A stretch of 64,000 bases of DNA from Incurvaria masculella (Eukaryota; Arthropoda; Insecta; Lepidoptera; Incurvariidae), in contig OX335657.1 of the NCBI GenBank assembly GCA_946894095.1, positions 3,100,001 through 3,164,000 on the forward strand, in the 5' to 3' direction. This document shows, in pieces, positions 1-9,274 of the stretch. The position numbers and the translations under genes are program-made. The notes beneath the pieces are model-generated. The model saw nothing but the letters and a program-made list of their open reading frames with translations. It did no database searches and was not told the origin of the DNA. The first letter of the stretch is position 1. Each line of letters opens with the position of its first letter.

Positions 1-195
1 TATTCTCTGCGGAAGGTTGAAATATTAAATTAAATTCCTTATTATTTCAATGTGAAGTATAATTTCTGGCATATTTTTTTAAATTTAAATAGAATATTAT
101 TATGTAACGGTACCCTATTGTGTGAACAATATTTCTCTTAGCGCGCTTATGAACACCGAGCTTTGAAATTACAAAGATGAACTCTAACTCAGGTT

Positions 196-575
196 CAGCG
201 GCTCGTAGTTCAGGGGTGCGGGGACTTGCCGTGCATGCTAGAGGTCATAGTTTCAAATCACCACTTTATTTATGCACTACTCTCTTTCTGCCTCTGCGGT
301 AGATAAGTGCTTTCCCTGACAAATATAAGCTGTACCATGGTTCGGAAACGATGGAAAACTGAAGATTCTTTTTCCTTCTAGGCGGTAGGGTTGGGCCCGC
401 CCGGTGTGGTACCGTCGTTTGAACCAAAAGATGGTCGAAACGCCGATGAACAATCGTCCGTGTTTTGCATCCAGTTTAAATGGCCGTGCTCATAAAGGGA
501 AGTTCCTGACCGGACACCTATCGTTCGTTAATGCGGTGTGTTGGACTGACGGTGTATGGTTTAAGCCATATATCT
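196..575 (+). mobile_element. Diverged tRNA-headed SINE copy
   Basis: This is an old copy of the main SINE family of this window (best copy at 36679). The head starts AGCGGCTCGTAG and has a degenerate B-box-like stretch near 245. The body carries the family landmarks: CCATGGTTCGG near 336, a GGTAGGGTTGGGCCCGCCC block, GATGGTCGAA near 431 and GTGCTCATAAAGGGAAG near 487. The 70-residue open frame over this body is chance translation of the SINE. Confidence 0.75.
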
Positions 576-739
576 TCAGTAAATCAATGTTATTTAGTAT
601 TTTTAAACCGACTTGAAAAAGGAGGTTCTCAATTCGATTGTATATTTTTTTGTATGTTTGTTATTTGATTACTCCGCCAGTTAATAATAGATTTTAAAGA
701 TTATTTTTTTATTTGTGACGTCATACTTTTGATTATTTA

Positions 740-896
740 GGGCTGAGTGCACGAACGGACAAAAATCAAAATCAACGTCAACGTACGATTGAACACGTCA
801 CTTTTTATGAACAGTATGAATAGTACTACATACGGTTCACTAAAAGTGACGTGTTTGAACATTGATTAACTCAGCCGTCTTTGCGTGCAATCTGGG
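740..896. mobile_element. TTA-flanked MITE, family H1
   Basis: A 157-bp element with imperfect inverted ends (GGGCTGAGTGCACGAA-like on the left, TGCAATCTGGG on the right), flanked by TTA at 737-739 and 897-899. The interior has the family hallmark GACGTTG and two facing ACACGTCACTTTT/AAAAGTGACGTGTTTG arms. Relatives lie at 31277, 34766, 34958, 37795 and 52853. It has no coding capacity. The TTA duplication and GGGCYGAG ends fit the PIF/Harbinger superfamily. Confidence 0.75.
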
Positions 897-899
897 TTA

Positions 900-1067
900 G
901 GCTGAGATAAATAGTCGTAACAGAAACTAAGACTAACGAAAAGTAGTACTTTGTGACGTCGCTTTGACACATTTCGTATGGACGAAATCTCAAAGTAATG
1001 CAAAGTGACGTCACAAAGTACTACTTTCCTTTAGTCTTAGTTTTTGTTACGACTATTTATCTCAGTC
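900..1067. mobile_element. Hairpin MITE with Harbinger-like ends
   Basis: A 168-bp near-palindrome: the left arm from GGCTGAGATAAATAGTCG (900) is mirrored by the right arm ending CGACTATTTATCTCAGTC (1067), with about 50 bp of paired arm. It abuts the H1 MITE and shares its TTA (897-899); the right flank reads CTA. The first 22 bases align without gaps to the ends of the Harbinger element at 24216-30205 (about 17 of 22 match the right end), and the arms contain CAAAGTACTACT, also present in that element's left subterminal DNA. I infer a non-autonomous relative of that transposon. Confidence 0.7.
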
Positions 1068-1338
1068 TAGTGTTTGCGGCTCGTTCACGGTTCGACCGTC
1101 CATTTGATTGCGCACTAACGTACGTATCCCCCTCTCCCGCCGCGCCGCAGCCCGCATTCTGCCGGACAATAGGCGCTGATTTATCTTACAACTTTGACTT
1201 TCCGTAGATAATCTCCGATACCTTGTCGTGAGCGGCCGTGCGGGAGAGAATCCAATACAGCTAGAAAGCAAGGATCGCAGTGGCGATCGAATCTCTTTCG
1301 CATGGCGGTAGCGTAGTCACGTTTTAGTGGAAATAATT

Positions 1339-1543
1339 TTTTTATGCGACCTGACATGGATGGCTAATACCACACAACTACCGTTATGATATTAGCCCAA
1401 TACACCACATTCCCGAAGGAATTAGGTGCCATGCCGGGACCATACCTTTATGAGCACGGCTACATTGAACTGGATGGAAAACACGGACAATTTTTCATTG
1501 CCGCTTCGACCATCTTTTCATCCAATGCGATGGTACCATTTTA
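1339..1543 (-). mobile_element. SINE, 3' half only (minus)
   Basis: Minus-strand copy of the main SINE, truncated before the head. It starts with the oligo-T that is the reverse of the A-rich tail, then GCGACCTGACATGGATGGC, and ends near GCGATGGTACC. A TTGAGCGG-type head is absent. It faces the plus copy at 1602, making an inverted SINE pair. Confidence 0.85.
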
Positions 1544-1601
1544 CATAAATTTTATTTCATTTCTTAACCATAGGTAGGATACCTACATTGTAGTACTACA
1601 T

Positions 1602-1965
1602 TTGAGCGGCTCGTAGGCTAGTGGCGCGGGGACTGACCTAGCGTACCGGAGGTCTGGGTTCAGTTCCGACATGCACCACTCTTTCCGAGTTCGATAAGTG
1701 AATTTCGTCACGATTGCGAGCTGCTCCATGGTTCGGAATCCATGAAAACCGTAGGCCCGGTTGGTACCATCGCATTGGATGAAAAGATGGTTGAATGAAA
1801 ATGAAAAATTGTCCGTGTTTTCCATTCAGACCAATGTAGCCGTGCTCATAAAGGAAAGGTCCTGGCATGGCACCTAATTCCTTCGGGAAAGCGGTGTATT
1901 GGACGAATATCATAAAGGTACCTGTGTGGTATGAGCCATCCATGTCAGGTTGCATAAACAAAATC
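1602..1965 (+). mobile_element. tRNA-headed SINE, nearly complete
   Basis: Head GAGCGGCTCGTAGGCTAGTGG resembles a pol III A box and GGGTTCAGTTCC at 1660 resembles a B box, as expected for a tRNA-derived SINE. The body continues to GCCATCCATGTCAGGTTGCAT and a short A-rich tail. A segment equivalent to the TCCCCTTCACCTACTAGG block of the 36679 copy is missing near 1757. Confidence 0.88.
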
Positions 1966-1987
1966 CTGCAAAGCCAAATATAAAAGG

Positions 1988-2431
1988 CAATACCTTAGAT
2001 AGAACTTATCGAACTGATAGTACACATTCACGTTGGTCAAAAGACGGATAGTCATTGCCGGATAATTATATTATATATTCTATCACAATTATCCCACTAT
2101 AATTTACTTACTACAAATGTTGCTTCTTGTATAACTTTTGTTTCGTTCTGGTTCTGTTTTGGTAAAAAGTTTACATTTTGTTACTAATTTGGCTATATTT
2201 TGTTTTTATTTGCGTACGTAATGGTAATAAATGGGATTTTTTTTTGGGGGTAGCATAAGCATAAATAATATGTCTTATTATATTTGAATGTGTTCGTATG
2301 TACCTATGTTACCGATGTTAATTCTCTTAAATAAAAATAAATAATAAATAAATCGGATGGATAAGCAGAAGCGTAAATAAATCCGTCGAATAGTTATCTG
2401 GCTGTTTATCTGACTATTGAAAAATCAGCCC
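1988..2431. mobile_element. TTA-type MITE family H2, interrupted copy
   Basis: The right part (about 2348-2431) reads ATCGGATGGATAAGCAG and ends GAAAAATCAGCCC before TAA. The left part (about 1988-2108) matches the interior of the intact copies at 46958 and 63312 but its terminus is worn. About 240 bp of AT-rich unrelated sequence separates the halves, suggesting an insertion or local rearrangement. Confidence 0.65.
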
Positions 2432-2705
2432 TAAATAAAATTGCGCAAACTGGAGCGTAGAATTCAATTGTTATATCTCTTAAGCGTGGCTACGTACGTA
2501 CGTCGCTCGCTCTGTTGTTTTTGTGCAGTAAATATCAGAGTCCCGGGCACAGACTCTCTCCGCAATAATTAAAGCTACGCGATAGATTTATGACTTTTAT
2601 TTATGGCTACCTGCTGTTGTTCCCGTCGCTTTTGGTACGGTGAATTTTACATTAGGCGTTATGTATGAGCCCGTATTCCGTTTTGACTGGACGGCTTTAG
2701 CTTAA

Positions 2706-3176
2706 GGCCCTGGTACTAGCCAAATCGCAAAGTTAGACGAGGCACCCCAAGTTAACTAACCAAGTCTGACGATTATAAGTGTCATTTTTACAATGTATGA
2801 TTTCTTATCTAGGAATCAACCTATTTTCGTTAATGTATGTTTCCTTTTTCTATACAAAATACTTTGCGGAAACGGTGTCCATTTCCGAACTTTTTTGACT
2901 AAATGTAGAAATCTAAAAGCAAATGGAACTTTTTGTTTATGGATATATGCTATTTTTGCTTATATCTAGAAATCGAATTACTTTCAGATTTCTAATGAGA
3001 AAAATCAACTTTTTTATTTTTATTATTATTTAAATATATGATGGAATCAAAAAATATTAACAATCCATTATAAGTCTGTAGTTCTATTTGGATTTGCTGA
3101 AGCGTTTCACTACATATTATTACATTTGTTAAAAAGTGGATTTGTATGGCGCGAGTAGTTGGCTAGTCCTAGCGCC
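2706..3176. mobile_element. TTAA-flanked non-coding element, copy 1
   Basis: A 471-bp repeat, nearly identical to 49247-49718, with short inverted ends (GGCCCTGGTACTAGCC on the left and GGCTAGTCCTAGCGCC on the right) and TTAA on both sides (2702-2705 and 3177-3180). A TTAA target is the hallmark of piggyBac-like elements, but no transposase is present and the termini do not start CCC, so the superfamily is inferred from the target only. Confidence 0.72.
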
Positions 3177-3320
3177 TTAACGGCTGCAACTTTTTCGGGT
3201 AATACGGACGAGTAAGGTGACGTTTTTTTTTAAAAATAGATTTTGCTTATATTGGAAGTATTTAAATCCTTCCAGATATAATACTACATTTTTAATCCCT
3301 TGACTTCCTCAGGTATTTTT

Positions 3321-3608
3321 AGGGTTCAGTACCCAAAGGGTGAAAACGGAAACCTATTACTAAGCCTTCGCTGTCCGTCCGTCCGTCCGTCCGTCCGTCT
3401 GTCACAGAGCTGTATCTCAAGAACCGTAATAGGTAGGCAGCTGAAATTTTCACAGATTGTGTATTAATTTTGCCGCTATAACAACAAATAGGTAAAATAA
3501 AAAAATAAAAATTAAAGGTAGGGCCCATACAAAAAAACGTGATTTTTTGGTGTTGATGGTACGGAACCCTCCGTGTGTGAGTCCAACTCGCACTTGGCCG
3601 GTTTTTTC
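3321..3608 (+). repeat. Lepidopteran-type interspersed repeat with (GTCC)n
   Basis: Begins AGGGTTCAGTACCC and ends ACTCGCACTTGGCCGGTTTTTT, enclosing a (GTCC)n microsatellite at about 3369-3402 and a TTTGCCGCTATAACAAC block. The same unit occurs in the other orientation at 29262-29446. This type of repeat is abundant in moths and butterflies; I cannot assign its class with confidence. Confidence 0.65.
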
Positions 3609-3791
3609 CGCATGCTAGATTCGCCCTTTGCTATACACGGTGTTAAACAAGTTCGCGACATACCCGAAAGGGGGTTATTTTGGGTCGCATAATGATTCCG
3701 AAAACGAAGGATTTTTCTGGTTTTGAGCTTTTGTTTTTAAATTTTCGATTTCTAATACTAGTATGAAAACATAGTTTTTCGTTATAGGAAT

Positions 3792-3986
3792 TGTGGCAAC
3801 GTTAAACTGTTGTGCACTGAAGTGCAGGCTGTCACTTTTGACAGCTATCGCTGTGACGCCCTCTCCTACACGTGAGCTGTGTGATATTCGTGATATTAAA
3901 CCGATACCAGATTACTACCAAGTTCTGCCTTTGTTTACCCCTGTGGGCTCCTCGGACTACGCAGCGGACTCCGCACGTGTGGGACA
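3792..3986 (+). repeat. 5' LTR of the defective Ty3/gypsy element
   Basis: Starts TGTGGCAACG and ends GTGGGACA (TG...CA). It matches 8133-8327 at every base but one (G in place of T in the GTGG-G/T-CTCC segment). At its 3' edge CCGCACGTGT is mirrored by ACACGTGCGG across a 3-nt loop (3971-3993), so the hairpin crosses the LTR boundary as I place it; the true 5' LTR may be slightly longer and the 3' copy truncated. Confidence 0.88.
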
Positions 3987-4003
3987 CGTGCGGATACGAC
4001 AAT

Positions 4004-4014
4004 TGGCGACGAGG
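4004..4014 (+). promoter_or_regulatory. Primer binding site, tRNA-Ser type
   Basis: TGGCGACGAGG is complementary to the 3' end expected of a eukaryotic tRNA-Ser (acceptor stem starting GACGAGG, plus CCA). It lies 17 nt after the last base shared by both LTRs. The tRNA match is from family knowledge and not checked against this genome. Confidence 0.65.
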
Positions 4015-4113
4015 TGGTGTCGGCGCTGGGAGCGTCGATCGCGTCATCTTTAGCGACAGCTGGGAGCTGTTGGACAAATTAACATCGGCTGGGAGCTGAC
4101 TTCTTGTGGTGTA

Positions 4114-5090
4114 ATGAGTTGTGAAGAGGTTCTTAAACACATAGAACTCTGTAAAACTACGTGGATATATACCCAATCAAAGGCGCAACTCATAGAATTG
4201 GCGGCGGATCTGAACATTAAACTACCCTCAAGTGCCACGGTAGAAGATATAAGGCAAATACTAAAGGCGTACGTTTCTGGTAACGCTAGTAGAGACGTGA
4301 AGATGCCGGGGAACATGAGCAATCTAGACAGTTTCGGCGGTGGGAGCTGGGAAGCATACCAACAGCAGTTGGACTGTTACCTAACGCTAAACGAGGTCAA
4401 GCTGGAAAAAAAGGTACCATTCTTGGTAACAAAAATCGAAAACCGAGGTGTTCGACATCTTGATAAGTCTATGCACACCAAAAAAACCAATAGACTTGTC
4501 ATGTGAAGATATTTGCAAAAAAATGCAAAACCACTACAACCCCCCAACAAACAAGGCTTTAACAAGAGCAGAATTTAGAAGAAGGGCTCAGAAGCCGGGT
4601 GAGACATTGTTAGACTATGTTTTAGCTCTTCGACAGTTAGCGAGGAAATGTGATTTTCAAAATTGCGATGACCAATTAAAGGAGCAGCTATTAGTAGGTG
4701 TGTCTGATGAGTTCCTGAAGTATGAACTGCTTAAATAGGAGACAAAAGTTTGGAGGAGGTGATCGAAGTTGGCAAAACTGTGGAGACAGCTTATACAAGT
4801 TCCAGAAACGCGGAGAAGACAGAAGAATCAAAGCTATTTAAGTTATCGAGCCGAACAGGCGGAGCCGCACACGGAAGCAGATCGCAGTGGGTAGGGGCAG
4901 GAAGAGGTGGATGTGGCAGCGGCCGGGCGTCAGCAGGCCCGGTCCTTGCATCGGGTGCAGTCGGAGGAGTATGTTTCTGCTGTGGGCGCCATGGACACAT
5001 GAAACGAGAGTGCTCGCTAAAAATTTTGTAGTGAATGCGGACGTCAAGGCCATGTATTTAAAGTGTGCCGTGGTAAAAGTGAAATAAAGG
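4114..5090 (+). pseudogene. gag remnant with two CCHC zinc knuckles (broken)
   Basis: Gag is the capsid/nucleocapsid precursor that packages element RNA. The reading starts MSCEEVLKHIEL at 4114 in frame 1, moves to frame 2 near 4445, meets a stop at 4736-4738, resumes in frame 1 after about 4750 and changes again near 5020. The first knuckle (CFCCGRHGHMKREC, about 4972-5016) is in frame 1; the second (CSECGRQGHVFKVC, about 5027-5068) is in frame 2. Two CCHC knuckles are usual in this group of insect Ty3/gypsy elements. Frame breaks near A or T runs could partly be sequence errors, but the number of breaks argues for decay. Confidence 0.85.
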
Positions 5091-5175
5091 GCAACATAAA
5101 AAGTGCTAAAAACCTTACGGCGAGAGCGCATCGAGCGCTACAGAGGAAAGGCGTGACGAATGTGATCCATATTCC

Positions 5176-5574
5176 TTGTATGCGATAGCAAGTAAGTTTC
5201 ACAAAATAGAACCTATGTTATTACAGGTGAGAGTGATAGGCAAAATTGTCAACTTTGAGGTGGATACGGGAGCAGAGGTTACAACTTTAGAACTAAGCGA
5301 GAAGAATAAATTATTTTCTACTGTAGATATAGAGCCGAGTAAAATTATATTTAAAAACTATGACCAATCTACCTCTTCACCTGTAGGTGTAATGAATCAT
5401 CTAGAGGCCTGTTATGGACCAGTTATAGCAAAAAATTTAAAAATTTACATAGTGAAAGATGGTTTGCCTTCTATAATTGGAAGGGATTGGTTAGAAGCAT
5501 TGGGAATGTGGCCGCTAAAGTTAGAGCAAAAGATAAACCATACTACTGACTTCCCCATAGAAAACACTGTTTAA
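5176..5574 (+). pseudogene. Retropepsin-like aspartic protease segment
   Basis: A short frame containing VDTGAEVTTL, the D-T/S-G active-site motif of the aspartyl protease that matures Gag-Pol, and a downstream IIGRDWL motif typical of the end of the protease domain. It closes with a stop at 5572-5574, out of frame with the reverse transcriptase that follows. Enzymatic motif intact, but not connected to a readable polyprotein. Confidence 0.8.
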
Positions 5575-5659
5575 CAATTGAAAAAGGAATTTGTGAACTT
5601 GTTTAGTCCGGGTTGGGGTAATTTTAAAGACGGATCCATATCCCTAAAACTTAAACCAG

Positions 5660-6930
5660 GTGCCGGTGCCAAAATTCTTACCAGCACGCACAGTACCGTT
5701 CGCTTTAAAAAATAAAGTCAATGATGAGATAGAACGCTTACTGCAAAATAAAAGAATAACTCCAATCCAGCACAGCATGTGGGGAACCCCGGTAGTGCCT
5801 ATTTTAAAGAAAGATGGTTCAGTGAGACTTTGTGGCGACTTTAAAGTTACCCTTAACCCATACTTGGTGATTGATCATTTTCCGCTACCAACTATAGAAC
5901 ATATATTAGTAAAATTGCAAGAAGGAGATTGGTATTGTGAATTCGATCTGAAAGAAGCATACCTGCAAGTACCCCTAGATCAGGAATCACAAAACTTAGT
6001 CACAATAGTTACCGAAAAAGGTATTTACAAATATTTATTTCTACCATATGGTGTAAGCACAGGTGTCGGCTCATTCCAAAGATTGATAGTCCAAAAATTA
6101 ATGGATTTACAAGGTGTAATTGTATATATTGATAATATTTATATAGTCGGAAATGCTTTTGAACAGGTGAATGAGCGCCTCAGAGCAGTGTTGCAGCGTC
6201 TTGAAGAGTCAGGTTTGAAAATAAAAATGGAAAAATGTAAGTACTTCCAAAATCACTTAGACGTGTTTGGTTTTTCTGTGAGCAAGACTGGCGTACAAGT
6301 TATTAAGAGCAAAATTGAACCAATACTGGCTATACCCAAGCCACGGAATATAAAAATGTTACGCTCATTTTTAGGTAAAATAACCTACTATGGTAGATTT
6401 CTAGAGAATATGGCAAGTATTTTATATCCATTGTATAACTGTACGAAACTGAATACTTTTAAATGGCCGGAGGAATGTGACGTTGCATTTGAAAAGATAA
6501 AAGAAGCATTGTGCAAAACAGAAACATTGGCAAACTTTGACCCAAACCTACCTATAGTGTTATCATGTGATGCGTCAGATATTGGTGTAGCCGCAGTACT
6601 GTCAAACCGAGATAAGAAGGGAGTAAGCCGTCCAATAACATTTGGCAGTAAAAAGCTAAGCGAAGCTCAAATGAAGTACCCGGCCATAGACAGGGAGGGT
6701 CTAGCAATAATTTATGGAATAAATAAATTTTATGAGTACCTTTTCGGACATCCTTTTGAAATAGAAACTGACAATGCAGCCCTCGTACACATATTTGGGC
6801 CAAAAAAAAAGCATACCTAAACTAGCGGCTAAAAGACTCGAACATTGGAGCATTTTTCTATCTGCATTTGATTACAGCATCAGGCATATTAGTACGAACA
6901 AAAATCCAGCAGATGTTTTATCGAGGAACC
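5660..6930 (+). pseudogene. Reverse transcriptase / RNase H with altered active site
   Basis: RT copies element RNA into DNA and RNase H removes the template. The frame from 5660 contains KKDGSVRLCGDFKVTLN, FDLKEAYLQVPL, FLPYGVSTGVGSFQR and the catalytic box VYIDNIYI, where the usual YxDD reads YIDN, so the second metal-binding aspartate is lost. RNase H follows with LSCDASDIGVAAVLS and DREGLAIIYG. At a nine-A run (about 6803-6811) the frame shifts; the RNase H end (LEHWSIFLSAFDYSIRH) and the NPADVLSR motif continue in another frame to about 6930. Confidence 0.9.
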
Positions 6931-8040
6931 TAATTCAGGACGATACACCAATATCTGAGTGTCACGCTATATGTGAAAGTGGTGGATTAAGTTACATAAA
7001 TATTTATACAACCAGCTCCCAGCTGAACACATTAAACTGGAGGACAGTGCAAAGTGAAACAAAAAAAGACAAAACACTAAGCACTATCCTTCGGTTTAAT
7101 ATGGATGGTTGGCCAGTGCAGAATGATTATGGGCAGGGATTTACTCCGTTCTTTCAAAGAAAAAACAAAATTACCTCTGATAGAGGATGTGTATTATGGG
7201 GATACAGAGTAATCATACCAGATTCCCTGCAGAAAATGGTTTTACTGGAACTGCACGCAAGTCATCTCGGGGTGACAAGAATGAAAGAAATAGCCAGGTC
7301 ATACTTCTGGTTCCCAAATGTAGATGCAGAAATAGAGGAGACAAGTCAAAGTTGCATAGTTTGTCTTCAGAACCGAAAGAATCCAGCTCAGGTACCTTTA
7401 CAAACATGGCCCCAACCGCCCGCAAACTATTTTTATATTTAAAAGTTTATACATCAGGTATGGTTACCCTCTCCATTTAGTTACAGATAATGCAGCTACA
7501 TTTACAAGTTATGAGTTTAAGGAATTTTGTAATACAACTGGGGTTCGCCAAAGTTTCTCACCGCCCCATCATCCTGCCACAAATGGCGCGGCCGAACGTT
7601 TTGTGGAAACGTTCAAGAGTCACATACGAAATATTGTAGAGGATAAAAAAACAATTGAATATGCTGTAAATCTATTTTTATTTGATTATAGAAGTAGTCC
7701 GCACAAAACAACCGGGGTGAGCCCCGCCAAATTAATGATAGGTAGAGATTTAAGATGCAGGTTTTCCCTATTAAGGCCAGCGCCAATAACTGAAAAGATT
7801 CAAACGGAGCAAGATAATCAAGTAAAATATCATAAGGGGGAAAGGAAGATAGATTTTAAGGTAGCAGAAAGAGTAATGGTCAAGGACTTCAGGGTTAGAA
7901 GTAAGTAGTGGACAGTAGGGACAATAGTAGCAGAATCAGTTCCAGGGTTGGTATACATAGTAGATGTAGAAGGTGTACACTGGAAAATACATGTAAACCA
8001 AATTCTCAAGTGTTCTCAAAATGTTAAAGTTGATTGTTAA
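6931..8040 (+). pseudogene. Integrase remnant with core deletion
   Basis: Integrase inserts the cDNA into the host genome. The HHCC zinc-binding region is readable (LHASHLGVTRMKEI followed by CIVC, about 7250-7367). The core is damaged: after about 7440 the sequence runs almost at once into VTDNAATF and NGAAERFVETFK, so the roughly 70-80 codons that normally carry the first catalytic Asp are gone. The frame changes there and a stop at 7906-7908 precedes the C-terminal segment (PGLVYIVDVEG, ending about 8040). Confidence 0.85.
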
Positions 8041-8121
8041 TTGGCTTTTCATAACTTTGTATGTATGTTGTTACCTACATACTACTACTATCCTTGTAAT
8101 AGAGTATTGGAACTATTTGTA

Positions 8122-8132
8122 GCAGGGGAGAG
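8122..8132 (+). promoter_or_regulatory. Polypurine tract of the defective element
   Basis: The purine-rich AGCAGGGGAGAG stretch lies immediately upstream of the TG that opens the 3' LTR, the expected place of the plus-strand primer. It supports the LTR start position. Confidence 0.7.
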
Positions 8133-8327
8133 TGTGGCAACGTTAAACTGTTGTGCACTGAAGTGCAGGCTGTCACTTTTGACAGCTATCGCTGTGACGC
8201 CCTCTCCTACACGTGAGCTGTGTGATATTCGTGATATTAAACCGATACCAGATTACTACCAAGTTCTGCCTTTGTTTACCCCTGTGGTCTCCTCGGACTA
8301 CGCAGCGGACTCCGCACGTGTGGGACA
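8133..8327 (+). repeat. 3' LTR of the defective Ty3/gypsy element
   Basis: 195 bp, one mismatch to the 5' LTR. The following bases (TGTAGTAC) do not match the four to six bases before the 5' LTR (AGGAAT), so no target duplication is visible. An AATAAA follows at about 8345, outside the shared LTR. Confidence 0.88.
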
Positions 8328-8660
8328 TGTAGTACATTTTTTAAAATAAATGTGAAAATTTACATTCGGATCGACGCGATACAGCAGTCAGCTGCGAGAC
8401 AGCAAATGCGTGACCTTGGCAGTGGGGCGTACACATGGCGGGCTTACACCATTCCAAAGGGAAATTGTCGCTGAGGTAAAAGTTTGGATTAAATCTGCAT
8501 TTTGTTTTTTACTATTTTAGATTAAATTTTTAAATACCACAAAATGATCAGTATACGAAATAATTAAATAATCGGTATTAAAATAGTAATGTCGCGAAAC
8601 AAATTAACACCGTGTATGTAAGGCGCATCTCTCAATATCGACCTTCTTTTTCTCTTTGCA
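8328..8660. other. Unassigned intergenic stretch
   Basis: AT-rich with one GC-rich patch near 8365-8450. No coding frame, paired ends or repeat partner seen in this window. Confidence 0.4.
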
Positions 8661-9118
8661 ATTGTTTATTGTTGTTTATTGTTTATTCATCATCCACGGA
8701 CAGCACACTGCACTCGGATTTGTCATATTTTATCATTAGCCAGTTCAGCATTCACGGCGAAGAAGAACTGGCAAGAAACTTCGCTGATTTTTTTCAATGT
8801 CCACTTAGTCTAAGTTTACAAATTTGTTTGCCACTGCTTACAGAAATACGGGTTATTGGTACCCGTTTATGTCAATACATAAAATTAATATTAATTCACA
8901 AAAATCTACCATTCACGCCGTATGCAACAGTTCATGACAAATATCGGTTTATTCTGCAAAGTCATGTCCGTCATCTAACATGTTGCCAATTGGAGCAGGC
9001 CAGTCCCCACAGCCATTGCCTCTCTCAACCATATTTTAGGGGAAGAGGTGACCCGAACCAAGCGTCACCACTAGCAAGGACCTTGAAGCGATGCTCTGCT
9101 CCAGTGGCAACAAGAAGA
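8661..9118 (-). mobile_element. Non-LTR retrotransposon 3' end (family with ATAAACAAT tail)
   Basis: On the minus strand the sequence ends in GGATGATGAATAAACAATAA and its short tandem tail. Matching copies lie at 46397-46770 (minus) and 54513-54962 (plus). The shared block includes GACAAATCCGAGTGCAGTGT and the AAGTTTCTTGCCAGTTCTTC segment. A 5'-truncated piece with a microsatellite tail is typical of a CR1-like LINE 3' UTR; the family is inferred. Open frames over it are incidental. Confidence 0.65.
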
Positions 9119-9274
9119 ACAAATAAAAATAGTTTTACATGTCCACGTTTAGTTTTATTACTATTATTTCTGTCATGAACTACTACAGTGACCTGATCAC
9201 ATAGTAACATAACGAAAAGCTAAACTTATTATAAATTTTACTGATTTCTGAAAAATGTATTCCGACAAAATGAA

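Larger units (their letters stand above)
3792..8327 (+). mobile_element. Defective Ty3/gypsy LTR retrotransposon
   Basis: A 4.5-kb element with 195-bp LTRs, a tRNA-Ser-type primer binding site, gag with two CCHC knuckles, protease, reverse transcriptase, RNase H, integrase and a polypurine tract before the 3' LTR. No env-like frame is present. The coding region changes frame several times, carries in-frame stops, has an altered RT active site and lacks part of the integrase core, so it cannot be autonomous. I see no target-site duplication beside the LTRs. Confidence 0.9.

Noticed and set aside
1386..1577. Recurrent protein-like frames reading ILAQYTTFPKELGAMPGP at 1386, 1638, 38735 and 49801
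   Set aside because: They are all antisense or sense translations of the SINE body; the similarity is of repeat DNA, not of a protein family.
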